From Lingula anatina (taxonomy: Eukaryota; Brachiopoda; Lingulata; Lingulida; Lingulidae): a stretch of 64,000 nucleotides of DNA. The notes under the pieces are model-generated. The model saw only the letters and a list, made by a program, of their open reading frames with translations, was not told the origin of the DNA and did not search any database. The stretch covers positions 39,419-103,418 of the forward strand of contig NW_019775499.1 in assembly GCF_001039355.2 (NCBI RefSeq). Direction: 5' to 3'. Positions 1 through 18,400 of the stretch are shown here, piece after piece (position 1 is the stretch's first letter; each line of letters begins with the position of its first letter). A program made the translations under genes and the position numbers.

Positions 1-267
1 GTGTTTTCAATTCTACGTCTGGTGAACACTGTGTATTTCACTGTCACCCATGAAACAACAGGACCCTACGTTGTGGCTAATGAGTTTTTCGAGTGGCTGC
101 AGCTGATTCTAGTGCTTATCATACCGGTGATGTTTATTGGTTTTTTTGCACTGCTAATAATGTACGCACTGGGAATGGGAATAGTGTGGTGCTTTCAAAG
201 GGTGGCTAACAAGCATAGAGATGTTCCAGAACCAGGTATTCAAAGATCCCCTGTCCGATTTGAATAA
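1..267 (+). CDS. C-terminal exon of an unrecognised membrane protein (5' partial)
   Basis: The frame is open from the first base of the window to a TAA at 265-267, so the true start and upstream exons lie outside. The 88 visible residues hold one strongly hydrophobic stretch at about residues 34-60, suitable for a membrane helix, followed by a short basic tail (KHRD) and a C-terminus rich in Pro and Arg. I do not recognise the family. An AATAAA at 492-497 could be its poly(A) signal. It lies on the strand opposite PCCA, whose exon 8 ends only about 390 bases away, so it is nested in a PCCA intron, overlaps its transcript, or is brought here by a misassembly. It is called coding because of the clean hydrophobic pattern and the stop followed by AT-rich sequence; no splice junction supports it inside the window. 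Confidence 0.5.
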   Translation: MFSILRLVNTVYFTVTHETTGPYVVANEFFEWLQLILVLIIPVMFIGFFALLIMYALGMGIVWCFQRVANKHRDVPEPGIQRSPVRFE

Positions 268-657
268 TTGGTAAGAAATTATATCAAAAATTTCATCTAT
301 AATTTGAGAATCTTAAAAGAAACCATGCTGAGACGTAATTGCCTTTTGATAAAAGAGCATTATCCAATATTATCTCATTACATATCTGTTTCCCCAAAAC
401 AGATTGATCCTAATTAAGTTTTCTATCTCAGCATTTTGAGAATTACTTACCATTCAGAAAAGCCTCATTAAGTATACCACAATAGGCTTTAAATAAACAT
501 TAGCTGCACCATTTTAAAGTTGTTAAGATGGAATAATGACACAAAACTTATATTTAGCCAGCGACTAAAATTGATTAAAAGAAGACAAACTATCATTGTA
601 ACAAGACAGCTTTTTGCAATATTTTAGAGTAATTACTTTTGTGTGGTAATTTGTTTA

Positions 658-4841
<4,184 letters not shown>

Positions 4842-6443
4842 GTTTACAAGGGTAATCTCGCGTGAAGATGCGAGAGGAAATAGTTCACAAAATTATATAA
4901 AATATTTATACTAGAATAGATTTGTTTAGTAGCATAAACTAGCTTAAAGAAATCTTAATTATCACATGGAATGTATGTACTCTATAAAAAGACATAAGAT
5001 TTGTAATAAAGAAATTGGTGAAATATTACATATTCATGCGTGGGTATGAACTACTTTTACGTAGGTCACTTGTTTACTTCCTAAAAAATTGAGCTACTGC
5101 TTGTCAAACAAGAAACCAATGGTAATTGCAAGCAAGAGAGACCAAAAGAAAGCTGATAAGGACTGGAAAGTCTGCAGTAAGTCTCTTGCCATTTTAATTC
5201 TTTTAGGAGCTAAACATGGAAATAATGAACCCGGAATATGAAAATGGCGGTAGCCATATTGGATTTCTTCACAATGCATCTCAGACTGTTTCCTACATTT
5301 TAATTTACGATCATTCGCTATATGACAACCTCTGTCATATTTTGACAGATGTGCTGGTTGTATACATGCATCATAAAAAGAGCATACAAACGAAAGTTAG
5401 TGCTCTGCATCACTTGTTTTTCTACCGGCGTCTTTTTTTATTTAGTGCTGACATTCAGGAATTGAAATAAGGGGGTTTCCATTAATATTTAGTATGAATT
5501 ATTTTCAACTACAGAACCTTAATATATCCGGCTCATATCACACCTGAGTTACATATCAGCCTATCAAATGCAGAATAAATTGGCTTTCAGCCCAACCCCT
5601 TTCTGCAAAACCAAAACGGCTGGAAACTTTCATTTTCTTATCTGAAATCCAATGGAGGTAGATGATATAGAAATTTTACTTCTTGAAGTGTATGTGTAGG
5701 TGATTATTGTGCATGACTTAGTTGTCCTGTGTTATGTTAACTTTTTAAATAGATCAACAAATTACAATGCTAATCACTGGTAAAGTTTGTCTAAATGAAT
5801 TCTGCCTCACATGGCCTAACTTCAAGTGTTAATTTATTCTCCATCATTCTGTACACCTAGGCCAGATAAAAACTGACATGAGAACAGTATGAACAATCCA
5901 ACACACTAGCTGAGACATTTTTCCAGGGCTCTTCACATGAGACCCATAGATATCCTGAGTGTGGATAAAAATAGAAGCTGATATTTCAGCATTCATGAAT
6001 AATATATTTGTCAGTATTTACAGAGTCATTTCAGGATACTTTTAAGAATGTGAAGGACAAAACAAACAGCCAGACCGACCTTGGAATTGTAATTCAGATT
6101 GCTTATTGTTTCAGATTGTCACTGACTGGCAAAGAAGAGTTTAATATACTACTGAGTGTCATTTTGATTTTAGTCTAGCTAAATGCTCACTCACTCACTC
6201 ATTCACTCACACATGCTTGTTATTGTTCAGCTAGCCAACATATTGTGTTTTTATTGTCACATATTGTTGAAGTTCTATGCATTTTTGCCAGATTGCTGCA
6301 TGTAAAACATGGTTTTGCTATTGTGTGAAACCTTGAATTACCCAGCCAAATATACAGTTTCAGGGTGCCACAGATAGATACATAGAAGCTACAGTAGAAT
6401 ACACACACGCACAGTGTCTCAAACAACATTAACAGTGGCAGAC
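4842..6443. other. Interval between PCCA and USP9X start codons
   Basis: About 1.6 kb separating the divergent start codons of PCCA (minus) and the USP9X-type gene (plus). It should hold the PCCA promoter and the 5' UTR and perhaps the promoter of USP9X. The PCCA-proximal end is somewhat richer in CG dinucleotides; the rest is AT-rich. I see no TATA box I would defend and no convincing coding exon. An 84-codon open frame at 5216-5470 has no recognisable protein character. Confidence 0.5.
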
Positions 6444-9400
6444 ATGGCACAGGATGGTAGCATGCAGCAGCAACAACAGCAGCAGCAGCCACAACAAGGA
6501 AGCACTGATGGACAGTCTGGTAACAACCAACAGCAGCAGGAACAGCAGCAGCAACAGCAGCAGCAACAACAACAGGATACTGAAGAGACAGAGAAACCTG
6601 GTGCACAACAGCCTGTAGAGGTGGGTGTGATTGGCTGACAATGAGACTGCATTCCCATAACCTTATCATACTAGTAGGATGGATCTATGTCAGTGGGGAT
6701 TCTTGCTAAGGGTGCAATCAATGTAATTAGCTTACTTGTCTGGCATGCCCCCTCGCAAAGCAACATGAACTACATACTGGACCACAAAGTTTTCCCTGAC
6801 TCTACCACAGTACATTAAATTACAAAGGGGTGTGCCAGATGTTTAAGCCACTTAAACTGAACTCAATTTAGCAAGGATCCCTGATGAGTTGCATCAATCC
6901 AACTAGTACAATAGGGTTATGGGAACGCTGTCTTAGGCCCTCTTCATACTGGACTGGTCCACCTTGACAGGTTCTTGCTGTACATATGAATACACTATAG
7001 AAGGCTTAACTCCCTTTCAACGGTTGTCCACAAGTTTGCTTGCTTCCTTCTGTAAAGATCTATTATCAGTTGGCCATGTTGAACCTATTTATGTGGCTTT
7101 CTTATGGAATATACAGGCCGTGAAGTTAAATCCATCAAAGTGGACCAACTCAGTAAAGAATGTTGCCTGATTTGAAAAAAGTCTTGGATGTAGAAAAAGT
7201 GCCTTCTGTACAAAAGCTACATCGGTCATTACCGTCAATGATGATGATGGTGATGATAATAATTTTTTTAGAACATAAATGTTTCAGTTTTTTTTTTTTT
7301 TTAATCACTTCAGACTTTCTCAGTGTGTACCGAAATTTGGTTTGGTTTTTATTCTTGTTTCCAGAAGCTTCGTGCATATTAGCCATGAACAGTGAAACAC
7401 AAACTGAGTGATGTCAGCTCAGCTTAGTCACTAGCTTATTATAGTTCAGTCTGCTACACTCTTGTATTTATATCATGTGCACTTTTTGTGTAATTGGTGA
7501 GATATTCTGGTTTGTGTAATGTTGTGTTTACATTGCAGATATGTTGGTCCTTTTTTTTTTAACCTGTCTGATTGAGCCTAGCACACCACAGGCAACAAAT
7601 TTGTATTCTTTTTCAGTTAGTTTTATCCTCTGCTCAGTAATAGAGAAGGGTGAGACAGGCGAAGTTTTTTTTTCTTACTGAAAAAAAAAGTGGAAAAAAT
7701 AACAAGAGGGCTGATATACGAGCAAAGTAAATGTAACTGCACCTTTGCAATATTAATGATGTTATCACCTTAATTGCCATTACTCTGCAAAGTGCCTTGT
7801 CAGGAAAACATGTGCCTTGCTCATTTTGCATTCAGATCTCTACTCTTATTTTATATCCAGTGAAAACGTTTGTGTAAATATAGATCTTTGTTGCTTGCAA
7901 ACTATGCTGTACAGAACTCTGTGCTTTCCTGGTATTGGGTTTGAAATTGAATTAAGAGGTTAAACACTTAGATTACGGTAAATGCTCACTGAATTTGAAT
8001 TAAATGGATTAATTGACCTATCTTAATTCTTGTTTTGTTGGTTCCATCTTTAAAAACATTGCCTTTAAGTTAAAATTTTGGAGGATGAGTTTAAGTCAAG
8101 TTAAGAAGTGTTCTTTTTTTGTTTTAAAGCTAAAATTGATAAATTTGAAATATTGGATTAATTGATATATTCAAAATTTAAGAGTAATTGCCGTACTGGC
8201 AGGCGACCAGAATCTATAGAGAGCATATGTTACATGCTGTCATTTGAGGCTTTTAGCTTCAAGTTTTTACACCCATTTTGTATATCATCAGAAAGGAAAA
8301 GCTCCAGATAATTGTGTGGCATGTTTTATAAAGGGGATGAATCAAACTGTGAATACATTAATCTGTTGGGACTAGTGATTATCTGTTGGCTGCAGTGCCA
8401 GCAATATTGTACTTTGGCGCCCCAGTCTTTGCTGTGCATGCCTTGGAGGCCATTCAAAACAGGTTGATCTGCGGACTAACAGATCTGTGGACTAAATTAT
8501 AAATATGGCCGACTCACTTAAAAGCAGTGCCGACTAATTCGATGATGGCATCCCTGTCTCCACACGTGCTGCAGTTAAACCTCGGAGCTGAGATTTAATC
8601 CTGTTTATGGCGCGTGTGGTGGCGGGGAGACTGTCAGAGGATTAAGCAGTGCTTCTTTGAAGTTTGATCGGCCGTATTTAGTCGGCGGATCAGTTAGTCA
8701 GTGGATCATCTGTTCTGAATGGCCTTTTGCATGTGTGTTGGTCATTATAATATTCCCTTAATCCTTGGTCATTTGGAAAAAGATGTTTGCAGGTTGGAAG
8801 TACATATATCTGTTCACCTTGGTTGAATAATGTGGTGATAATGGACAGCTATCCTCCACCTGGGTTTAGGGTTTAAGGAAATTTATATGTTGTTAGAACG
8901 CTTTAACCAGTCCAGTATGTCCAATGATGTTATCCAAGGCTTCTCGCTGGCATATCTTTGTTTTGAAATAATGCACTGCAAACCACTCACTACAAGTAAG
9001 TGGTAAACCCTGGGCAAAAATTACCCATAGACAAGAAAGCCTGTGCTCCTACAAGCTACTTATTTTTGTCATTGCTGTTTACTACAGTATCATGCCATTT
9101 CCAGGGTTGTGTCTGCTGCCTGGTGTCCTGTTTTTATAACAGTCTGGTTTATTGAAAATCTAACAGGAGTCAAGTGGGGCCTCTGTTTTCAGATTACTTC
9201 GCTGAATGCGCTTAGACAATTCTGAACATAACTCAAGTTCCAAAATATTTTGTAAAATAGACAGTAAAGCATCACAGTCCATGAGAATAAAAGTGGTTTC
9301 ATTTATTGCATGGTTCCCCAGTTTTATGGTTAGTGATCAATCAGGGACATATTTGGCTACTGTTAATATACTGCGATATGGTAATTATTCAATAAATTCA

Positions 9401-12400
9401 AACAGCATGAATGAATAATTTCCCCAAATTTGTTTTGTTAATAGTAAAAGATTCATTAGTTTTGAAGATAGAGTTGGTTTCATCTCAAATAGTAGATTTC
9501 TGTCATTGTCACTGTCTGATAATGATAAATCAGGGGTCGAAACAGACGGTCGCCCACTCGCCAATGCGACTTAGAAATGTCCCGGGCGACTACCTGTCAG
9601 GGGTACTGGTCCGTTTTGGCGACCGCTGGAAAGTGCCGAACATCGTTGCCAAACCCACAGTCTGCGACGTTAAGCACTAGCCCGAGGCAATTGCCCACCT
9701 AAAGTGGCACCGGGCTAGTTGAAATTTTATAAAGCACTAGCTGTAATTTTGAACCTATTTTAACACTCAGTAAGATTTCAAAAATATGAGTCGCCAGTCT
9801 TCTTTGTCCCTGCCTCTAATTTGACGTTTCTAGATAGTATGATATGCCTCTCAGTTGAAAAAAACTCACACCTAGCTCAAACTACTGAATATTGATTAGT
9901 TGCTATAAATAACTTCACTGTAGTTATAAATAGTAGCAGTCTGTCTGATCAGCGTGTCGGCATCTTTTTATTTGACCAGTTTGTTGTCATGACTACAAAT
10001 TGCCGTCAATCAAGAAACTGGATCAGACCAGAATTCTTTGGTACTAGCAACAGGTTTTGTCAAAACAACACTGTCTCCGAAGCAAGTGTAATGTATGCGT
10101 TATCTCATAGAACATTTAGGTTAGGACCACTTAGCAGACTGAGGGGTGGAGTGTTCTATTTCCTTTTTTGTTTATATTTTTTATTTATAATTTTAATGTC
10201 CATGAGTAAATACATGGCAGTTACATAAATACCCTATGAACTATTCTTGACAATGTGGGATAGTTCGGTTTATGCCATGGCTACCCCTCCACACTTTGTC
10301 CTGGTAAAGTCCTTGAAAAGTTGTTTTTACAAATATATAACCAAAAGAATTGTTACCAAAAAAATTGTAAGACGTTTGCTTAATTACCCTTACAGCACCT
10401 ATGTATTTTAAATTAGAAGTGGCATTATATACCGATGTAATTGGAAATAAATTGTCAGAAAAGAGCCATTGTCAATAAAAAGAATAGGAATTAAAAAAAA
10501 AAAAAGATTTGATTGCATATAAAAAATGGAAAAAAAGATATAATAAAAATATGAAAAGTAAGGGTAACTATATTCAGTATTACAAATTAAAAAAAAAATA
10601 ATTTTTTCAATATTTAAAGAATTAAATATATTTTTAATTAATTTTACCACCCCATCAACTGGAAATTAACCTGATTGACTTTGTTATCAGGTGCTCAGGT
10701 AGGTATGTCAGACAGTTTAGCTAATTCCACAATTGCACTTAAGCAGGAATCCGCTGCAGAGTTGGACCGACCCAGCTTGTATGATGTATGAATCTGAATG
10801 CGGTCTTTGCCCTCTGATTTAAAGGTGAGGGGAGGGGCACCCTTATATAATGAATGTCTAGACATTGTGGTGAAGGTCAGAATAAGGAAGTATACTCAGG
10901 GATATAACTCTGTTGTCAGGTGGATTCAGTATTGACTCGTTTCCTTCGAACTCAAATTATCATTTATCTTAGGCCGATCTAATGGAATGGAATTTTTTTT
11001 TCTATTAGCTGAAAGGTTGTGCCTTGCCTTACTCTAGTATCTAAGTAACTCGGACAAAATGTCAGATCTTAGTGTTCAAAAAAGGTTCAGCAAAGTCTAC
11101 TGTATGTTAGAAAATGGACACATCTACATCTGTATATTTTTTGTCACCTGCCTATGTTTTATATATTAACATACAATTTATTAATAATAACAAATAAAAA
11201 GTCCTTAAAATTAACCTTTTTTTTAACAAGGATGGCAGATTTCCTCTAAATGAAAGAACATCTTTTTAAAGTGGAATGTTCTTTCTTAGATCTTGGCAGA
11301 AATTGCTGGCATTGCTGTTTGAAATATAAGTATTGATTGAAAAGTGGATGCAGAACAATAGCAGGGTATAATTTGCGTTGAAGATAATGGATGTAGAGCT
11401 AGGATTCATGTAATTTTGAAATCTGACGTATCTCTGATATGCAATAAGCTGTTACTGAGTGATAATCTTAGCTTGGCTTTTCCATAAGTGATAAGAAAAA
11501 CTGAATGAATGTACACAGCTTTTGCTGGGGTATGTTGTAGTTATTCAATATTAATAGATTGTCACTGCTTGAATTGCATCGAGTCTTATTTTTTTGTATC
11601 ACATCCTGTTTCATTCAAAATAACCAATTTTAATGGTTGCCTTAGGCAATAAAACCTTCCTAGTTTTCTCTTAGTGTGGAGATCTTTTTAAAATAGCTTT
11701 GGGTTAAAGTGTTGGGAGTATTTTATGCTAACATGTAGAAGGTTCTCTTTTCATGTTGCTGTTGCCTGAGTCTGACAGCATAACCAAAGTTAAAGACGCA
11801 ATTCTTGCTAAGCAATATATGGATAGCAAATATTAGTTTTGCATCAAACTATCTATGATGGCACATGGCTTCAAATGCATGTGAGGCTCAAGAATGGTTA
11901 TGTTCAAATTATACCATTATATATTTATAATAATTTTGGTCTTTGCTAATTGTCCTGTTTATATTTCCACCAGCATGATGAAACAGGGAATGGGGATGCC
12001 CCAGTTGAGCTGGCAGAGGGAGAGGAGCCCGACTTCCCAATAGCTGAGCTGGCCCGCCTGGATGAGATGATCAATCGTCCGCGCTGGGTGGTACCCGTCC
12101 TGCCCAAGGGGGAGCTGGAGGTCCTCTTGGAGGCTGCCTTGGACCTGTGCAAGAAGGAGCTGGACACGAGAAGCGAGGCCTGCCAGAGGTTCTTCAGGGA
12201 AGGCCTGACCATCTCTTTCACCAAGATCCTCACTGATGACGCTGTCAGTGGATGGAAATATGAAATACATGTGAGTTAGGCTTCAGTAATAGGATGTTTG
12301 TTAGTCTGTGCAGCTGTCTCTTAGCATTCCAGGGAATTTTTCTTTGTTTCTTTCTTGATTGATATATTGATTTTGAAAATATATTGATTTTCCCTTTTTC

Positions 12401-15400
12401 ACTAAACAAACAAGGTTAAAAAGAAGTAAGTAATGGATCAGTGACTATATTATGAAAGCATCCTGTTGTTTTTTACCAGTTAAATGTCAGACAGATAGAA
12501 ATCAGTGACAATATCCTGCATAAGAACAACTGCCAATTTTGACTTCCAAGAAAAAATGCATCTTGGAATCAAATAAGGATGTTGGTTTTCCTGTTTGGAT
12601 TGACTATGTTTGCATTATTTAAATATTTTTGTTCCAGAAATGCATCATGAAGAACTCAGAGCGTCTGGTTGAGCTGTGTGTTAGCAAACTGGCACAGGAC
12701 TGGTTCCCTCTCTTAGAGCTACTAGCCATGGCTCTGAACCCTACTTCTAAGTAAGTGGCAATGTTTTATGTAGTGTGTTTTCATGTGTTGGATATTGCCA
12801 AACTGATAATACAAAGTCAAAAAAAATAAAATATAGTAAATGGATATATAAGATGAGCTAAAATGAGATGAACTAAAATACTTTAAGACGTCCAGGTATG
12901 ATTATCTAAATATAAAATATAGATACATATTAATACCCCTGCTGCGTTCTCTGTTATAGGTTTCATGTGTATAACAGCACAAGACAATCTGAGTCAGTTC
13001 CTGCTGGGTCCACACCAGCTGAGGATGAGCTGTATGCTAGGCCTCCAGATCCAAGAACTCCCAGGGTAAGTTAAGGAGGCTTATATGTGATGCTTCAGAT
13101 GAAATATTGATGACATTTTGTGGGTCACTTGTTGATAGAAGTAAGGTGTGAATGATGGAATGTAGCAGTGAATACTCAAAGCATGTTATGTATGGAATTC
13201 CCCACAGTGTCTGATATTTGGAGCCATTTTGTTATAAGGTTTTATATTTACTGTGCTGTCTTTAGGAGGAAATTACTTGAAGCGAAATAGTAGGCTTTTT
13301 TAAGCAAAATTGCCTTTGTACTCTATTTTTGCTAGATTTGGTGACAACAGAAAATCATTTTACATTTTCATTTTTGTCAAATGTTAAAGTGAACCCAGAT
13401 TTTTTGAAAGCATTGTGTTCGTAATATGATGATTCCTGTTGATTTGATGCACCCATATGTTCTTGCCTTCAGGGCTGGTTGGTTGATCTGGTCAACAAAT
13501 TTGGGCAGTTGAATGGATTTCAAATCCTGCTAGATAGATTTACTAAAGGTCCTCAACTGACAGTACCTGTGATTGCTGCTTTGATAAGGTAAGTTTTGAC
13601 CTTAACATTGCCATGTTTCATGTAGCATCATTATTTCCAATACAGACACACACACCAAACACATGGTGACACCTATCAGATTGATTTCTGAGGTTCTGCT
13701 TCTCTAACACATTGTTACACCTTCCACAGTCCTTTAAAACTATGTTCCATGTACACACTGTCATACCTAATACACTTCCACATATAAGTCAGGGAGAAGG
13801 GGGGGGGGGTCAACTGCCCTTTTTAACCAGCTTACATACAATCTTTCAATTTTCATAAATGAATACAAGCTTCTTTCATGTCTATATGTCAATCTTTTCC
13901 AGGCCATTTGGACTGTGTTTTGAAGTCCTCACCCCACAGACAGTAGAGAAGTATTTCATGCCTGTTGTGGTAAGTGGCAGACATTTAATGCATTCCAGTT
14001 TAACATTACAAGAACCATGTCGCAAGTACATTTACATTAGTGTCGTGTAGCATTTTGTTTATCTGGTTTTGTTGAACATAATATTTTTCATGTGTCATAC
14101 TAGAAGGAAAAACAAAATTTTAAAGTGAAATAAAGGAAAAATTACCATTGGAATTTGAATACTGTTAGCTTTTGGTGAATATTTTACTCACCACTGGAAT
14201 TCTTGTATTATGTAGTTCTATCTGAAGGTAGATGTCAACATGAATGCAAGAAAGTAGTCTTATCTTTTAGTGACTTACTTTCCTCATTACACAGGAAATT
14301 GTCCCAAAGTTCTTAGAAAATCTAACAGATGAAGAATTGAAAAAGGAATCTAAATCAGAAGCCAAAAATGATGCTTTGTCAGGGATTATCAAGGCTTTGA
14401 AGTGTCTCATGTCCAGGATTCCCAACCAGGAAGAAACTGTCAAAAATCTAGAGATTTTCAGGTTAAAAATGATACTAAGGTAAGATGAACTTTTTCCTTT
14501 GCTGACATACACGCAAATTGAATTTTTTTCTTAGCACTTTACGAGGTCAGCAATGCATTTTGCACTCTGTAATGTCTGGAGGTGGATTAGATTTTTTCAA
14601 CTGAGATTTTTTTTAAGTCAGATACTGAGAAATAAATGAAACTTTTGTTGTGACTGCCATGTTGCTGCAGATCATTTTATCAGCAAGAAGTATTTTGGTA
14701 ATCATATACATATTAGAATTGCTTACAGGTGTTTTCAGAATTCATCTGTCAATGACAAGGTGAATTTTCATGAAAAAAACACGAGTATTGAAACTTGTTC
14801 CAGGTTGCTGCAGATCTCGTCTTTCAATGGCAAGATGAATGCTCTGAATGAAGTGAACAAGGTGATCACTAGCGTATCCTACTACACACACCGCCATGCT
14901 CAGATGGAGGAGGACGAGTGGCTCACAGCAGAAAAGATGGCGGTAAGATGGATAGCTGTGACAGCATCAGTACATTAGGAGCAGAGAAATAGTAGTCAAA
15001 AGTTGATACAATTTGGGCAGTGTTTTGACTAAGGCCCCATTCAGAATAGGGGACTAACTAGTCCAAGGGTCAAGTATGGCAACCCACTACAAAGGTTGCC
15101 GTCTTATCCGCTTATAGACACTGAATAGATATCCCGTGGGGAAATATTCAAATTGGTCAGACATATCTGACCCTAGGACTAGTTAGTCCCCTATTCTGAA
15201 TGGGGCCTAAGACCCCAAGTTGCCAGTCTTCGTTAACTGTGTCAGTAAAAAAACAGAGAGGTTTATACTGATGACGTTCCCTGTGCATTCCTAAGAATAA
15301 ATGCATGGTTTTAGTTCATCAGAGAGAAAAGTGAATTCTTCACCCACCCTCGACTTTTACAGTTGGTACTGTGCCGTGCGGGGCTGGATTTGCGGGTTCA

Positions 15401-18400
15401 TACATCCTTTTTTATCCTATCAAAAATATTAAACTTCACTGCTGTATTTCTCATCTTTTATTTGGCCAGTATCCTTCTTTGCTATAACTTAAGTCTAAAG
15501 TATGTATATTTTTTGTTGTGTTTTTCTTTTTCTAGGAGTGGATTCAGGAGAACAAAGTTTTAGACATAGTGTTGAGGGACAGCCTGCACCAGCCCCAGTA
15601 TGTGGAGAAACTGGAGAAGATCCTTCGCTTCATGATCAAAGAGAAAGCTTTGACGCTGGAGGACTTGGACAAGTTATGGGAGGCACAGGTATAGTAGTAA
15701 TGATATAATAAGTTTAATAAAACATAGCAACCAAAAGGTTGAAGTTGTTCCAAAATTGAATTAGAATAAAATACAGGAAAAAAACATGGCCTTGTTCTCA
15801 ACTTTTATCCCAACTTTTCTACATTATTCTGTATGATTACATTATTTATTTTCTCATGCCACAAAATTTAAATTTGTTTTCCAACTTGTACAACATCACA
15901 TTCCAGGCTGGCAAACATGATGCCATAGTGAAGAATGTCCACGACTTACTGGCCAAGTTAGCCTGGGATTTCTCCCCAGACCAGTTGGACCATCTGTTTG
16001 AGTGCTTTCAGGTGAGTGTCAACTCTGTGTTAAGATGGAGAGCATATCTTGTCAGAGGAGTATTGAAATATTGAGTCCAGAAGAGCTGTTAGTCTGAGCA
16101 CCTTTGCACCTTTTAGTTTTGCTGAAGAGTATTTTCTGCTTTATTTTTTTTTTGATAATTTTGAATATATAACACTGATGACGTTCCCTATGCATTTCGA
16201 AGAATAAATGTATGGTTTTAGTTCATCAGAGAGAAAAGTGAATTCTTCACCCACCCTCGACTTTCACAGTTGGTACTGTGCCGTGCGGGGATGGATTTGC
16301 GGGTTCAGACACTTGATTTGTGGGGGAAAAAATGACATATGAGTTTGAATTTTTGTAGACTCAAACTGGCATAAATAAGCCAAATGTTAAGGTTCATTTA
16401 CTTTAGCAAAAGGAAAAAGTGAAAAAATATTTTGAAATTTTGCCATCACTGTTTGTCACTGGTTAAACTTAAAGCAATTGATGTGCCCCATTTGTAGTTA
16501 CAAATGTTTTACCACTTGTCTCATCACATACACCATACATTTCTAGGGGAGCTGGGCACACGCCTCCAAGAAACAAAGAGAAAAGCTGCTGGAGCTGATC
16601 CGCCGTCTGGCAGAGGACGACAAAGAGGGCGTCATGGCAAACAAGGTGCTTGGCCTCCTCTGGAACCTTGCTCACAGCGAGGACGTCCCCACGGACATCA
16701 TGGACCAGGCCCTGAATGCCCACATCAAGATCCTAGACTATAGCTGCTCGCAGGACAGAGATGCACAGAAGATGCAGTGGATCACAGCCTTCGTGGATGA
16801 GCTGAGGAATGATAAGTGGGTGCTCCCTGCCTTGAAGCAGATCAGGGAGATTTGTCAGTTGTTTACAGAGGTGTGTATAGGTTTGTGTGTGTATTACATT
16901 CGATGAGAACATTTTGATTCCTGGGTCACACATTGGACCTGCTAATGATGTAAATTTTTCCTAAACTAGTATGTTGCACATTATAGATTTTTTCTGATGC
17001 TATAATATAAATTTACTGAAGTAAACTAAAATCCATCTTGTTTATTTTATTTTTATTTTATTTTTTTGAGAAATAAGGGCATAAAAATAAATGTTTAATC
17101 GACCTTTAGAGAGCTCATTAATAACTTGTATATCATCTTCCTTTCACAGCAACCCCAGAATTTCACTCACCCACAGAGGACGCCACATGTCTTCTACAGG
17201 AACAATGTGATAGGCCAACTCCAGAACACTCACTCCATAGTAATGCTGGTGGCACAGAACCTCACTTTGTATATGAAGAAGGCCAGGGTTTATGCTAAAG
17301 GTAAGTTACTGCACTCAGTTGTAGTTTATTTGTGAACAATTAGATGTAATCAGATCAATCTCTAAGACAATGATAGGTTACAAATCATTGTGTAAATTTT
17401 CATTTTATTATTATTTTTTTCACAGAGCACCCAGAAATTCAACCTGAAGATATATTACCAGATGGACGTTTTAATCATATACAGCAAGTACAAGAAAGGC
17501 TCAAGTTTTTAAGGTAATGGCAACAATATCCCCTGCATGATTGCAAACCAAGATCACAGTAACATTAAAGGGATGCTACTTATTGTGTGACAGGAAAAAT
17601 TGGTAGGGGGTGGGGGTAGCACGCATCCATACACCCATGTACAGACACACGCACACACATATGCATGCACACGGAAGTGGGATTTCAATGTGTTCTGTTT
17701 TCTGTTGTAGGTTTTTGTTAAAAGATGGGCAGCTGTGGCTGTGTGAGCCCCAGGCCAAGCAGATCTGGACCTGCTTAGCAGAGAATGCCATATATCTTAG
17801 TGATAGAGAAGCCTGCTTCAAGTGGTTTTCTAAGGTAGGTGTATCTTTCAGATAATACACTAAACAGTTGTAGATGATTATTATAATACCAAATTTAAAA
17901 ATGAAAGAAAGAAAAAAAGCAACCTTAAAGTGCCAAAATGTGAAGAATATTCCATTTGCATTTTAAAAAGATTTGATCAGAACTCCTTGAAGTAAAATCA
18001 CATAACCTCATAATTATCTGTATTTAATGCAGATGTTGCAATACATTCTCAAATGTAATGTTGACTGTCTATTTGATTTAATTCTAGTTAATGGGCGAGG
18101 AGCCAGACCTTGACCCAGAAATCACCAAAGATTTTTTTGAGAACAATATACTTCAGTTAGAGCCCCCACTACTTACAGAGAATGGAATGAAGTGAGTGCT
18201 GACTAGTTCTTCTTTATAATTAAAAAAAGAATTATGACAGAATAAAGATTTTAAAACATTGTTAATGCAAGGGCAATAATACAAACCCAGAAAAAAGAAG
18301 AAAAATTAAAAAATGTGGTTAGGTCTTTAGTGTTGTTTACTCAACCTGCAAAATATTACATTGTGTTATTTGAAAGATTAACATAGTATTGAGAATATAA

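Noticed and set aside
5216-5470. 84-codon frame between PCCA and USP9X
   Set aside because: No recognisable motif, and the expected promoter/5' UTR position argues against a gene.
6220-6669. Long minus-strand frames rich in Val/Ala, Cys or Leu opposite USP9X exon 1
   Set aside because: Shadows of the CAG/CAA tract; composition follows directly from the repeat.
9411-9680. 89-codon frame in USP9X intron 1
   Set aside because: Runs into the putative MITE and has no family resemblance.
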